Assembly (NCBI GenBank): GCA_009691845.1
Contig: SIAJ01000063.1
Location: 1-34,721, forward strand
Length of the DNA stretch: 34,721 nt
Reading direction: 5' to 3'
Origin: Gemmataceae bacterium
GTDB lineage: Bacteria > Planctomycetota > Planctomycetia > Gemmatales > Gemmataceae
Made by a program: the position numbers and the translations under genes. Shown piece by piece: positions 16,228-22,784 of this stretch (position 1 is the first letter of the stretch; every line of letters begins with the position of its first letter). The notes beneath the pieces were generated by a model. It searched no databases. It worked only from the letters and a program-made list of their open reading frames with translations, and was not told the DNA's origin.

Positions 16228-16308
16228 CCACGGATTGCACGGATTTACACGGATAATACAGGTCAACTGCATTTTGTCTTTATCCGTGTAAATCCGTGAA
16301 ATCCGTGG
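16228..16308. repeat. Right 81-bp palindrome of the GxxExxY cassette
   Basis: Same design as the left copy: 29-base arms (16228-16256 and 16280-16308) and a 23-base loop that differs from the left loop at four positions and has the same orientation. The stem extends outward with TTTTAA/TTAAAA (16222-16314). The hairpin lies just past the 3' end of the PVC heme protein gene (stop at 16329-16331) and could end its transcript. Confidence 0.9.
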
Positions 16309-16328
16309 TTAAAACTCTTCTGTATTTC

Positions 16329-19300
16329 TTACTTCTCGACATACCGCAGTTTGCGATCCGGGTCGTGGAAGCGCAGGTACACCGCCTCTCCATTGCCTTC
16401 ATACTTGGTCGTGAAAGTCAGACGATTCTCGCCCTTCACCAACTTCACATCGACGGCGGATTGATCCGGCTGTGCCGCGAGGCCCGATCCTTTACCATTC
16501 GTACTAAGAATGACGAACGACCCCTTGGCTGCCGGGTGAAGGTTCTGAATCACGACGGAGTAGTCGGCCCGGCTGCCGACCAGCAGTCGAACTGTCATTT
16601 CTGCCGGTGCGATCACGGTCGCAGTTAGGCGGACTTCCGACTTGGTCGCGTCCGGCAAGGTGATTCGTCCGGAGACGCCCACGACCGGCGTGAATATCTT
16701 CGGCTCCTTTTTGGCCGCCAGTCCGTTGATCTCCACTTCTGCAGTCGTGATAAACGGATTCGCCATCGCATAGCGCACCAAATCGCGGAAGTCTTGTTCC
16801 TTCATGTCCTTGGTCAGGCCTTCGGGCATTAGGCTCTTTTCTTGCACTTTCACATCGTCGATGTCTTTCTTTTGAATCTGCTTGAGCACGCCGTTCTCGG
16901 TCTTGAGCGTGATGCTCGTGCCGTCCTCGGCGTGCAGCACGCCGGTTTCGACACGCATGTTAAGCAGGTTCACCGTGCGCATGAAGTACGGGGCACCAAT
17001 CACGCGGTTAGGGTCGAGCACGTTGGTCAGCAGATACTCGATGTCCCGCCCTGCCCCTTCGATGTTGGGGCCGACTTCAAAACCTTTGCCGTCGAACTTG
17101 TGGCACTTGGCACACTGGTTTTCAAAAATCACCTTGCCGCGATCGAAGTTGCCGGGGGCCTTGGCGAGTTCGCCACGCATGCGGTCGATCAGTTGCGTCA
17201 ACTCGGCAGGCGTCGCCCGCATGCGGCCCCAGACTTTTTCGATCTGCGAATTGAGGTTGTTATCCTTGAGGGCCTGAACCCGCAGGATCGTGTTGTCGTT
17301 CAAATCGCGGCGATCGACTTTCTTGTCGCCGACGGCTGCGAGCAGGTCTTTCGCCCAGTCCTTGCGGCCCGAAAGCACGTTGACGACTTCGTTCCGCTGC
17401 GGCGGAGTGAGCTTGGCGTATTCGACCAGCAAGTCGACGGAAATCTTCGGCACATCAATGCCACCTAAGGCACGGATCGCTTCGACCTTTAGTTCTGCCT
17501 CGTCCTTGCCGCGGATGAGTTCCATCAGAAACGGCACCGTGCCTGGCGAACGAACGACGGCCAGGTCGCGGATGGCCGCCGCTCGTTCGGACGTGGTCTT
17601 CTTGCTATCCCCGGCAACGGCCATCGCCCGATGAATCGCCTCGGCATCGCGGAACTTGATCGCCAGGCTGCTGCTGAGCCGTTTGACATCGGCGTTCGTG
17701 TCCTTGGCCAGAATCTCCTGCGTGACCTTCCATTCGGCCGGTGCATCGACGGTGCGATTGCCGATCGCGGAGACCAGAGCATCGAGGGCCTTCGCCCGCA
17801 CCCCCGCGTCGGCCACTTCGCCGACGAACGACACGCACAGCCCGAGGTCTTCACGTTTGCCCGTGGCGACCAGACGCCGCATCGCCCGCGGGACGATTGT
17901 GTCCGTGATCAACGCATTGCCTGCGGCATTGTTCTTCAGCCACGCGAGTTCTTCCTTCGGTTTCGCGGCCAGGCCGGGTTCGTAGGCAACCCAGAGGAGT
18001 TGGGGGATGTTGGGATCGTTGGAGTCTTCCTTGACCTTCAAGAGGGCTCTAACAAGCGGTGTAACATTTCCTAAGTCTGCAAACTTAATTGCAGAGGAAG
18101 CAAGTATTCGACGCTCCAACGGTGAATCCTTATCAAGCTCTATCCTTGCTGTATTTGCCCTGAGAATTTTTTCTACTGCCTCGCGATCAGGTGGCGGCCC
18201 ACCTGATCCCACACCAAAGTGTGCTCTTCCGGGTCCAATGCCGCTAAAATTCCGAACTGGTATTCCACTCAGGCACTCTGCCATCAAATCACTTTTAATT
18301 TCCGGCCAATCCTTGGTTTCTTCCGGCTTTAGGTTCTTGTTTTGTTGAAGCTGCTTGAGGGCCGTGCGGGACAAATACGGATTCGGATTGTCCAACATCA
18401 TGCACAAGTCCTTTGGAGACTTACTCGCCAAATCCTCCGCCTTCTTCGTTTTCAACCCCTTCGGCTGAATACGGTACACGCGGCCGCGTTCGTAGTCCCA
18501 ATCGTCCGGCTTCGTTTGATGGCACGGGTTCTGGTCGTGCCAGTCGATGCAATAAATTTCGCCGTTGTGGCCCCAGCGGAGGTTGATTGGGCGGAAGTTC
18601 TTGTCGCCGCTCACGAGGAAGTCGTCTGCGCGCTTCGCCGTGAACGACGAGCCGTTTGGTGAGAGGATATTCTGTTTGAGCGAACAGCCGTGGATGCTGC
18701 CGAAGATCACGCTGTTGCGGTATTTCTCGGGCATGATCGGCGTGTCGAGCGAGATCAGCCCCGCGTGGGCCCAGCCGCTTTCCTTGTGGAACGTGTGGTC
18801 GCAGATCTCCTTGATTTCGCCGTAGACGTACGGATTGCTCGGCACGCCGCCTTGCCGCTTGTAGTTGCCGCCCGGCACCATGTGGAACAGGTGCGGAATC
18901 ACGCAGCAGCAGAGAATGAACTGCCCGTCCGTGTTGCGCCAGTCCATGCCCCAGGGGTTGCTGGTCCCTTCGCTGAAGACTTCGAATTTTTTGGTTTTCG
19001 TGTCGAATCGCCAAACGGCCGCGTTCAGCCGGGTTGCTGGTCCATCGCCCTGACCTGGCGTCACCTCGGAATACGTGAACACGCCGTGCAGTCCGTAGAG
19101 CCGTCCATCCGGGCCCCACTGGAACGTGTTCAGCGTTTCGTGCGTGTCTTGCGATCCAAAACCCTTCAGCAAAATCTCGATCTTGCCCGGCTTGTCGTTC
19201 TTGTTCTCGATGAAGAACAGGTAAGGCGGAGCACCGAGATAGACGCCGCCATTGCCGACCTCGATGCCGCTGGCCAAATCGAACGGCACGGGAAAATCCT

Positions 19301-19652
19301 TGCCTTCAATGAACGTCGTCACTTTGTCGCACACGCCGTCGCCATCGGTGTCTTCGAGAATCTTGACGCGATCGCGTGGCATCTTGCCCTTGGCCGTGCG
19401 TTTGGGATATTCGAAGCACTCGACGACCCAGATGCGGCCCTTCTCGTCCACGGTCATGGCAATCGGGTTCACAAGCTGCGGCTCGGCAGCGAAGAGTTTG
19501 ACCTCGAAGCCGTCGGCCACCTTCATCTTGGCGACAGTTTCTTCGGGCTTCAGGTACGGCTGGCCGGAGCCCTTGCGGTTGTCGAAGCCGAATTCTTTTT
19601 GGGCGAGGGCGGGGGCGGAGCAAACGGACAGGATGAGAATGATTCTGAGCAT
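16329..19652 (-). CDS. PVC-type heme-binding CxxCH protein (TIGR02604/TIGR02603 type)
   Basis: A very large (1107 residues) secreted protein. The start ATG at 19652 has a CGAGG box upstream and encodes a signal peptide (MLRIILILSVCSAPALA). The N-terminal half (about 20-410) is the planctomycete/verrucomicrobial membrane-bound dehydrogenase-like beta-propeller domain, with blocks such as LFAAEPQLVNPIAMTVDEKG, EDTDGDGVCD and NPWGMDWRNTDGQ. A middle alpha-helical region with HEAT-like repeats follows (about 415-800), then a cytochrome c-like domain with CAKCH (C847, C850, H851), and the block GPNIEGAGRDIEYLLTNVLDPN. A beta-rich tail with an Ig-like domain ends the protein. It probably oxidises sugars or alcohols in the periplasm with heme as electron acceptor; the substrate is unknown. 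Residues about 434-534 are encoded by DNA of noticeably lower GC. Confidence 0.92.
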   Translation of the reverse strand: MLRIILILSVCSAPALAQKEFGFDNRKGSGQPYLKPEETVAKMKVADGFEVKLFAAEPQLVNPIAMTVDEKGRIWVVECFEYPKRTAKGKMPRDRVKILEDTDGDGVCDKVTTFIEGKDFPVPFDLASGIEVGNGGVYLGAPPYLFFIENKNDKPGKIEILLKGFGSQDTHETLNTFQWGPDGRLYGLHGVFTYSEVTPGQGDGPATRLNAAVWRFDTKTKKFEVFSEGTSNPWGMDWRNTDGQFILCCCVIPHLFHMVPGGNYKRQGGVPSNPYVYGEIKEICDHTFHKESGWAHAGLISLDTPIMPEKYRNSVIFGSIHGCSLKQNILSPNGSSFTAKRADDFLVSGDKNFRPINLRWGHNGEIYCIDWHDQNPCHQTKPDDWDYERGRVYRIQPKGLKTKKAEDLASKSPKDLCMMLDNPNPYLSRTALKQLQQNKNLKPEETKDWPEIKSDLMAECLSGIPVRNFSGIGPGRAHFGVGSGGPPPDREAVEKILRANTARIELDKDSPLERRILASSAIKFADLGNVTPLVRALLKVKEDSNDPNIPQLLWVAYEPGLAAKPKEELAWLKNNAAGNALITDTIVPRAMRRLVATGKREDLGLCVSFVGEVADAGVRAKALDALVSAIGNRTVDAPAEWKVTQEILAKDTNADVKRLSSSLAIKFRDAEAIHRAMAVAGDSKKTTSERAAAIRDLAVVRSPGTVPFLMELIRGKDEAELKVEAIRALGGIDVPKISVDLLVEYAKLTPPQRNEVVNVLSGRKDWAKDLLAAVGDKKVDRRDLNDNTILRVQALKDNNLNSQIEKVWGRMRATPAELTQLIDRMRGELAKAPGNFDRGKVIFENQCAKCHKFDGKGFEVGPNIEGAGRDIEYLLTNVLDPNRVIGAPYFMRTVNLLNMRVETGVLHAEDGTSITLKTENGVLKQIQKKDIDDVKVQEKSLMPEGLTKDMKEQDFRDLVRYAMANPFITTAEVEINGLAAKKEPKIFTPVVGVSGRITLPDATKSEVRLTATVIAPAEMTVRLLVGSRADYSVVIQNLHPAAKGSFVILSTNGKGSGLAAQPDQSAVDVKLVKGENRLTFTTKYEGNGEAVYLRFHDPDRKLRYVEK

Positions 19653-19831
19653 GCAAACCTCGGAGAGAACGGGTTATGGCGGGGCCAAAACCTGGCTAAC
19701 GGGATCGGAGGGATTAACTAAATACTGGGTAAGCGTTTGTGACAAAAGCTCGGAAATGATTCCGATCCGATGTCGATGATTCCGACCAAATGCAATTCCT
19801 CTGGAGAGGGGTGTCGCATATTCCATCGGAA

Positions 19832-20734
19832 TCATTTTTCCTGGTCGAGGGCGAATGGCAAAGTGAAGGCATCGCCATCCACAAAGCTGCCGGCCTCCGG
19901 CGACCAAACCCGCCGCCGGCCATGCATTTTGTCATCGACAAACGTGTACTCGTTATACGACCACTTCCTGGCTTGCGTAGCACTGCCCACACAGACAACC
20001 GGAAACGGAAGAGCACGGTCCACTGGGCAAAAATAGCCGACGTGGCGATGGCCGTGCAACCAAAGTTTCACGTTCAAGACCTGGCACAGATCGCGAAGTT
20101 TGTGGGCATCGCGCAGCCGTCGCCAGCGGATTTCGTTCTGGCCATCCGCCAAACAGAGCGGATAGTGCGTGACCATCACTCGGGGGCCGGGCGGCAAGCT
20201 CTTCAACAGCGTTTCCAGGCGATTCATCTGCTGCCGCCCTACCCTGCCCCGCGAATCCCAAACGAACAGGTTGGCTTGAGCAGAGTTCACGGCAACGAGC
20301 CACAACGGCCCGACTTTCTGGGCGAACGGGTAGGTGTGCGAATCGACCCGTTCACCTTGCTGCCAATTCGCAAAAACGCGTTCGAACTCGCCGCCACGCA
20401 CGGCACCGTGTGTGTAGTAGTCGTGGTTTCCCGGTACCGCGATTCGAGGTGGCCAACCTTCATCGGGCGTCAGAACACGCCGAACCTCGTCGAACTCGCT
20501 GCTCATGCCGAGCGTTGTGGCGTCGCCGCTGAAAACGACGTGATTGCAGCCGCTCGCTTTGATTTCGCGAGCCAGGACACCTGCAATGGTGGAAGCGTCC
20601 AAAAAATGTTTGCCACGACCAATGCGGGCATTAAGCCAGCCTGTGCTGCGCTTGCCGAACCAATCGCGTTTACGAAGACGCAAAGGCCTGGCGGTGAGAT
20701 GAATATCGCTGAAATGGACGATGCGAATGGACAT
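19832..20734 (-). CDS. Metallophosphoesterase, Icc/cAMP-phosphodiesterase-like
   Basis: A 300-residue calcineurin-like phosphoesterase with every metal motif: FSDIHLT (D10, H12), SGDAT, VPGNHDYY, MVTHYPL and LHGHRH. This arrangement is that of the class III cyclic nucleotide phosphodiesterase/Icc group, but the family also hydrolyses many other phosphodiesters, so the substrate is open. There is no signal peptide, so it should be cytoplasmic. No ribosome binding site is seen before the ATG. It is divergent from fabG, with a palindromic repeat in the 139-bp gap between them. The 179 bases before its downstream neighbour (19653-19831) hold no gene. Confidence 0.88.
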   Translation of the reverse strand: MSIRIVHFSDIHLTARPLRLRKRDWFGKRSTGWLNARIGRGKHFLDASTIAGVLAREIKASGCNHVVFSGDATTLGMSSEFDEVRRVLTPDEGWPPRIAVPGNHDYYTHGAVRGGEFERVFANWQQGERVDSHTYPFAQKVGPLWLVAVNSAQANLFVWDSRGRVGRQQMNRLETLLKSLPPGPRVMVTHYPLCLADGQNEIRWRRLRDAHKLRDLCQVLNVKLWLHGHRHVGYFCPVDRALPFPVVCVGSATQARKWSYNEYTFVDDKMHGRRRVWSPEAGSFVDGDAFTLPFALDQEK

Positions 20735-20749
20735 TCAATTGCGATTGGC

Positions 20750-20821
20750 GTAGCCGCGTTCGCCAGAACGCGGGAAATCCGGACATTCAAAGCGTCCCCG
20801 CGTTCTGGCGAACGCAGCTAC
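20750..20821. repeat. Palindromic repeat, CGCGTTCGCCAGAACGCGGG family
   Basis: Two 25-base arms (20750-20774 and 20797-20821) are reverse complements with one mismatch, around a 22-base loop. The core is GCGTTCGCCAGAACGC. It fills the divergent space between the Icc-like gene and fabG, so it lies where both promoters should be. Confidence 0.85.
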
Positions 20822-20873
20822 ACAAGGCCCCGCTCCGTAAGATTGCATCGCCTATTCAGCGGAGCAACAGCCC

Positions 20874-21632
20874 ATGATTCAATATGATTTCGCCGGCAAG
20901 GTGGCCCTTGTTACCGGCAGTTCCCGTGGTATCGGCGCTGCCATTCTCGAGGGATTCGCACGGGCGAAGGCCACGTGCATCCTTAATTTTTTCGACGATC
21001 CCAGCGACGTCAATCGTAAAGATGCCGAAGCCCACGCGGAGAAATTGCGTGGCCTGGGCACCACCGTCTACGTGATTCCCGCCGACGTGCGCATCGCCGA
21101 ACAGGTCGAAACGATGATGGCCGAGATCAAGGAGAAGGCCGGCGGCCTCGACATTATTGTGAACAATGCCGGCGTGCTTCGCGACAAATCGATTCGCAAA
21201 CTGACTCTCGACGATTGGCGATTCGTGATGGACGTGAATCTGGATGGCGTGTTCAATTGTTGCAAGTACGCGGTGGAAGTGCTGCGGGACAACGGACGCG
21301 TGGTCAACATTGCCTCGATCTCCGGGCTGTTCCCGTTTCATGGACAATCGAACTACGCTGCCTCGAAGGCGGGCGTGATCGCCTTGACCAAAGTGCTCTC
21401 GAAGGAGTTGGCTCGTAAGGGCATCACGGCAAACGCGGTTGCGCCCGGCGTGATTCACACAACCATGATCGGCGACATTCGCCCGGAGGTCATGGACGGC
21501 TACATGAAGCAAATCCCGATCGGCCGACTCGGGAAGCCCGAAGACGTGGCCAACGCGGTGCTGTTCCTGGCCAGCGAAGAGAGCAGCTACATCACGGGAC
21601 AGGTGCTGCCGGTGACGGGCGGCTGGTTCTGA
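20874..21632 (+). CDS. fabG: Short-chain dehydrogenase, 3-oxoacyl-ACP reductase (FabG) type
   Basis: A 252-residue classical SDR. Cofactor motif TGSSRGIG (residues 14-21), NNAG (97-100), and the catalytic triad Ser148, Tyr161 (SNYAASK) and Lys165 are all present; the C-terminus ends ITGQVLPVTGGWF as in FabG proteins. GGAG lies 11 bases before the ATG. In fatty acid synthesis FabG reduces 3-oxoacyl-ACP with NADPH in the cytoplasm. No other fab genes are adjacent, so a paralog with another 3-oxoacyl or sugar substrate is possible. Confidence 0.88.
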   Translation: MIQYDFAGKVALVTGSSRGIGAAILEGFARAKATCILNFFDDPSDVNRKDAEAHAEKLRGLGTTVYVIPADVRIAEQVETMMAEIKEKAGGLDIIVNNAGVLRDKSIRKLTLDDWRFVMDVNLDGVFNCCKYAVEVLRDNGRVVNIASISGLFPFHGQSNYAASKAGVIALTKVLSKELARKGITANAVAPGVIHTTMIGDIRPEVMDGYMKQIPIGRLGKPEDVANAVLFLASEESSYITGQVLPVTGGWF

Positions 21633-21674
21633 TTCGTGTATGATGGACAAGGCCAATGAACTCGAAGAGGTGCG

Positions 21675-21983
21675 ATGAGCCTGGCTGAAACCGTACTCGA
21701 AGGGACGAGCCAGTCCGACGGAACGCTCGTTCTGGACGAGCCGACAAAGTTGCCCGCGGGGCGAGTGCAGGCGGTGCTTCGCCAGGAATCCGAGATCACA
21801 CTACCGCCGGACGACCCCTTCTGGCAACGGATGAAGAAAATGTGGGATGCGCAAAATGCCAATGGCCACGTTCCGCGTAGCCTCGAAGAAATCGGCGCTG
21901 AACGCCGCGAGATGAAGGAAGGTTGAGCGAGGCACCAAGAAGCGATCGAGCGGCTTCAAGAAGAGTCTCGTCGACCGCGCTAG
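21675..21983 (+). pseudogene. PIN-associated antitoxin-like protein, truncated by TGA
   Basis: An AGAGG box precedes the ATG. The first 83 residues (MSLAETVLEGTSQSDGTLVL, then PPDDPFWQRMKKMWDAQNAN) end at TGA 21924-21926. The same frame then continues ARHQEAIERLQEESRRPR to TAG 21981-21983, a helical, charged tail of the kind expected after this domain, so TGG to TGA is the likely mutation. The layout, a beta-strand 'DGTLVLDEPTKLPAGRV' head and a helical tail, is that of antitoxin-like partners found before planctomycete PIN genes, and a PIN gene follows 20 bases later. Family assignment is by pattern, not by search. Confidence 0.6.
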
Positions 21984-22003
21984 CTAAAGTGTGAGGCAAA
22001 GTC

Positions 22004-22402
22004 GTGACTGTTTATCTCGATACGAACATAGTAATTTTTTTTCGAGCAGAATTCAGCCTGGCTTGCGAAGGTAGTCGCACGATTTGCGCGGTTCCGCGGA
22101 AACTAGGATCGAATGCTTGTGAGTGATCTCAGTCTGTCCGAATGTTTGGTGGGCCCCTTCCTCTCGGGTGATAAGCAGGCAGAGGCAAGCTATCGTACGT
22201 TCTTTGCCGACCCGGATATTGGAGTCTTGCAACTAGCCGGTAAGGTCTGGGAAAACGCCGCTCGAATTCGTGCTGACAAAAAATTTGAACTGGTCGATTT
22301 GTTGCACCTTGCCACTGCGATCGAGAATGGATGTGGCCTGTTTTGACTAACGATGCTCGGCTGGCTCGGTGCCCGTCGATTCCCGTCGAAGTGCTGCGTT
22401 AG
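22004..22402 (+). pseudogene. PIN-domain (VapC-like) toxin, decayed
   Basis: From GTG 22004 the frame reads VTVYLDTNIVIFF, the start of a PIN ribonuclease with its first acidic residue (D in LDTN). The frame breaks at a run of eight T (22033-22040 region). Removing one T gives EQNSAWLAKVVARFARFRGN, a TAG (22104-22106), then MLVSDLSLSECLVGPF, ELVDLLHLATAIENGCGLF. At a run of four T (22341-22344) the frame breaks again and continues in the original frame as LTNDARLARCPSIPVEVLR to TAG 22402. Three lesions (extra T, nonsense, missing T) make it a pseudogene. The remaining motifs match type II toxin PIN proteins that cleave RNA. Confidence 0.8.
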
Positions 22403-22417
22403 GGAATAGTTTTCCCA

Positions 22418-22732
22418 ATGAAACAATTCACCGTCATCGTCAAGCCGTTCCGGGCCGAGGCCGTGTTGCAGGCCGCGGCGGAGTTTGGCGTGATCGACCT
22501 CGTGGTGCGAGAAGTCAAGGGATTCAGCCGACAGAAGGGCTATCTTGACCTCTATATCGGCAGCGAGTATAGCCTGGCGTTTTTGCCGAAAGTCGAGATT
22601 GCCCTGTGGGTCGAGGACGAGCGAGCCGACGAACTGGCCGCGAAAATCGCGGCCGTTGCTCGCACCGGGCGCATCGGCGACGGCAAAGTCCTTGCCGTGC
22701 CGAGTGCAATCGGCGAAGTGATCGAGTTTTAG
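22418..22732 (+). CDS. P-II family nitrogen regulatory protein, short form
   Basis: A 104-residue GlnB/GlnK-like protein. It keeps Arg38 (SRQKG), Tyr51 of the T-loop (GSEYS), Lys58 (LPK) and the B-loop TGRIGDGK (83-90), all at the positions of E. coli GlnB. The C-terminus differs: GlnB Arg101 and Arg103, which contact ATP, are Val and Glu here, and the chain ends at residue 104 rather than 112. So it may bind ligands differently. P-II proteins sense 2-oxoglutarate and ATP/ADP and control ammonium transport and glutamine synthetase. No amtB, glnA or glnD gene lies in the window, so the target is unknown. An 8-bp hairpin follows the stop. Confidence 0.85.
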   Translation: MKQFTVIVKPFRAEAVLQAAAEFGVIDLVVREVKGFSRQKGYLDLYIGSEYSLAFLPKVEIALWVEDERADELAAKIAAVARTGRIGDGKVLAVPSAIGEVIEF

Positions 22733-22739
22733 TTCGCTT

Positions 22740-22759
22740 CTGAATTCTCACGAATTCAG
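22740..22759. terminator. Hairpin between convergent genes
   Basis: CTGAATTC (22740-22747) and GAATTCAG (22752-22759) form an 8-bp perfect stem with a TCAC loop. It lies in the 52-bp space between the P-II gene and the convergent SEC-C gene, where a shared terminator is expected. There is no T tract on either side, so this is only a candidate. Confidence 0.35.
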
Positions 22760-22784
22760 CTACGCTCAGGTGCCGATTGCCTAC

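Larger units (their letters stand above)
15696..16323. mobile_element. GxxExxY cassette bounded by long inverted repeats (putative mobile element)
   Basis: This 628-bp segment has outer inverted repeats of about 45 bp: ACAGAAGAGT (15696-15705) matches ACTCTTCTGT (16314-16323), and after a 2-3 base mismatch 32 bases starting TAACCACGGATTTCACGG (15709-15740) match perfectly to the complement at 16280-16311. Inside each end is an 81-bp palindrome, and between the palindromes lies one minus-strand GxxExxY gene. The left end touches the stop codon of the TIGR00300 gene and the right end lies 5 bases from the stop codon of the convergent heme protein. No target-site duplication is obvious. No transposase is inside. 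Confidence 0.55.

Noticed and set aside
19754..19837. AAATGATTCCGA (19754-19765) and TCGGAATCATTT (19826-19837) inverted pair
   Set aside because: Far apart, overlapping the end of the phosphoesterase gene, with no clear regulatory role.
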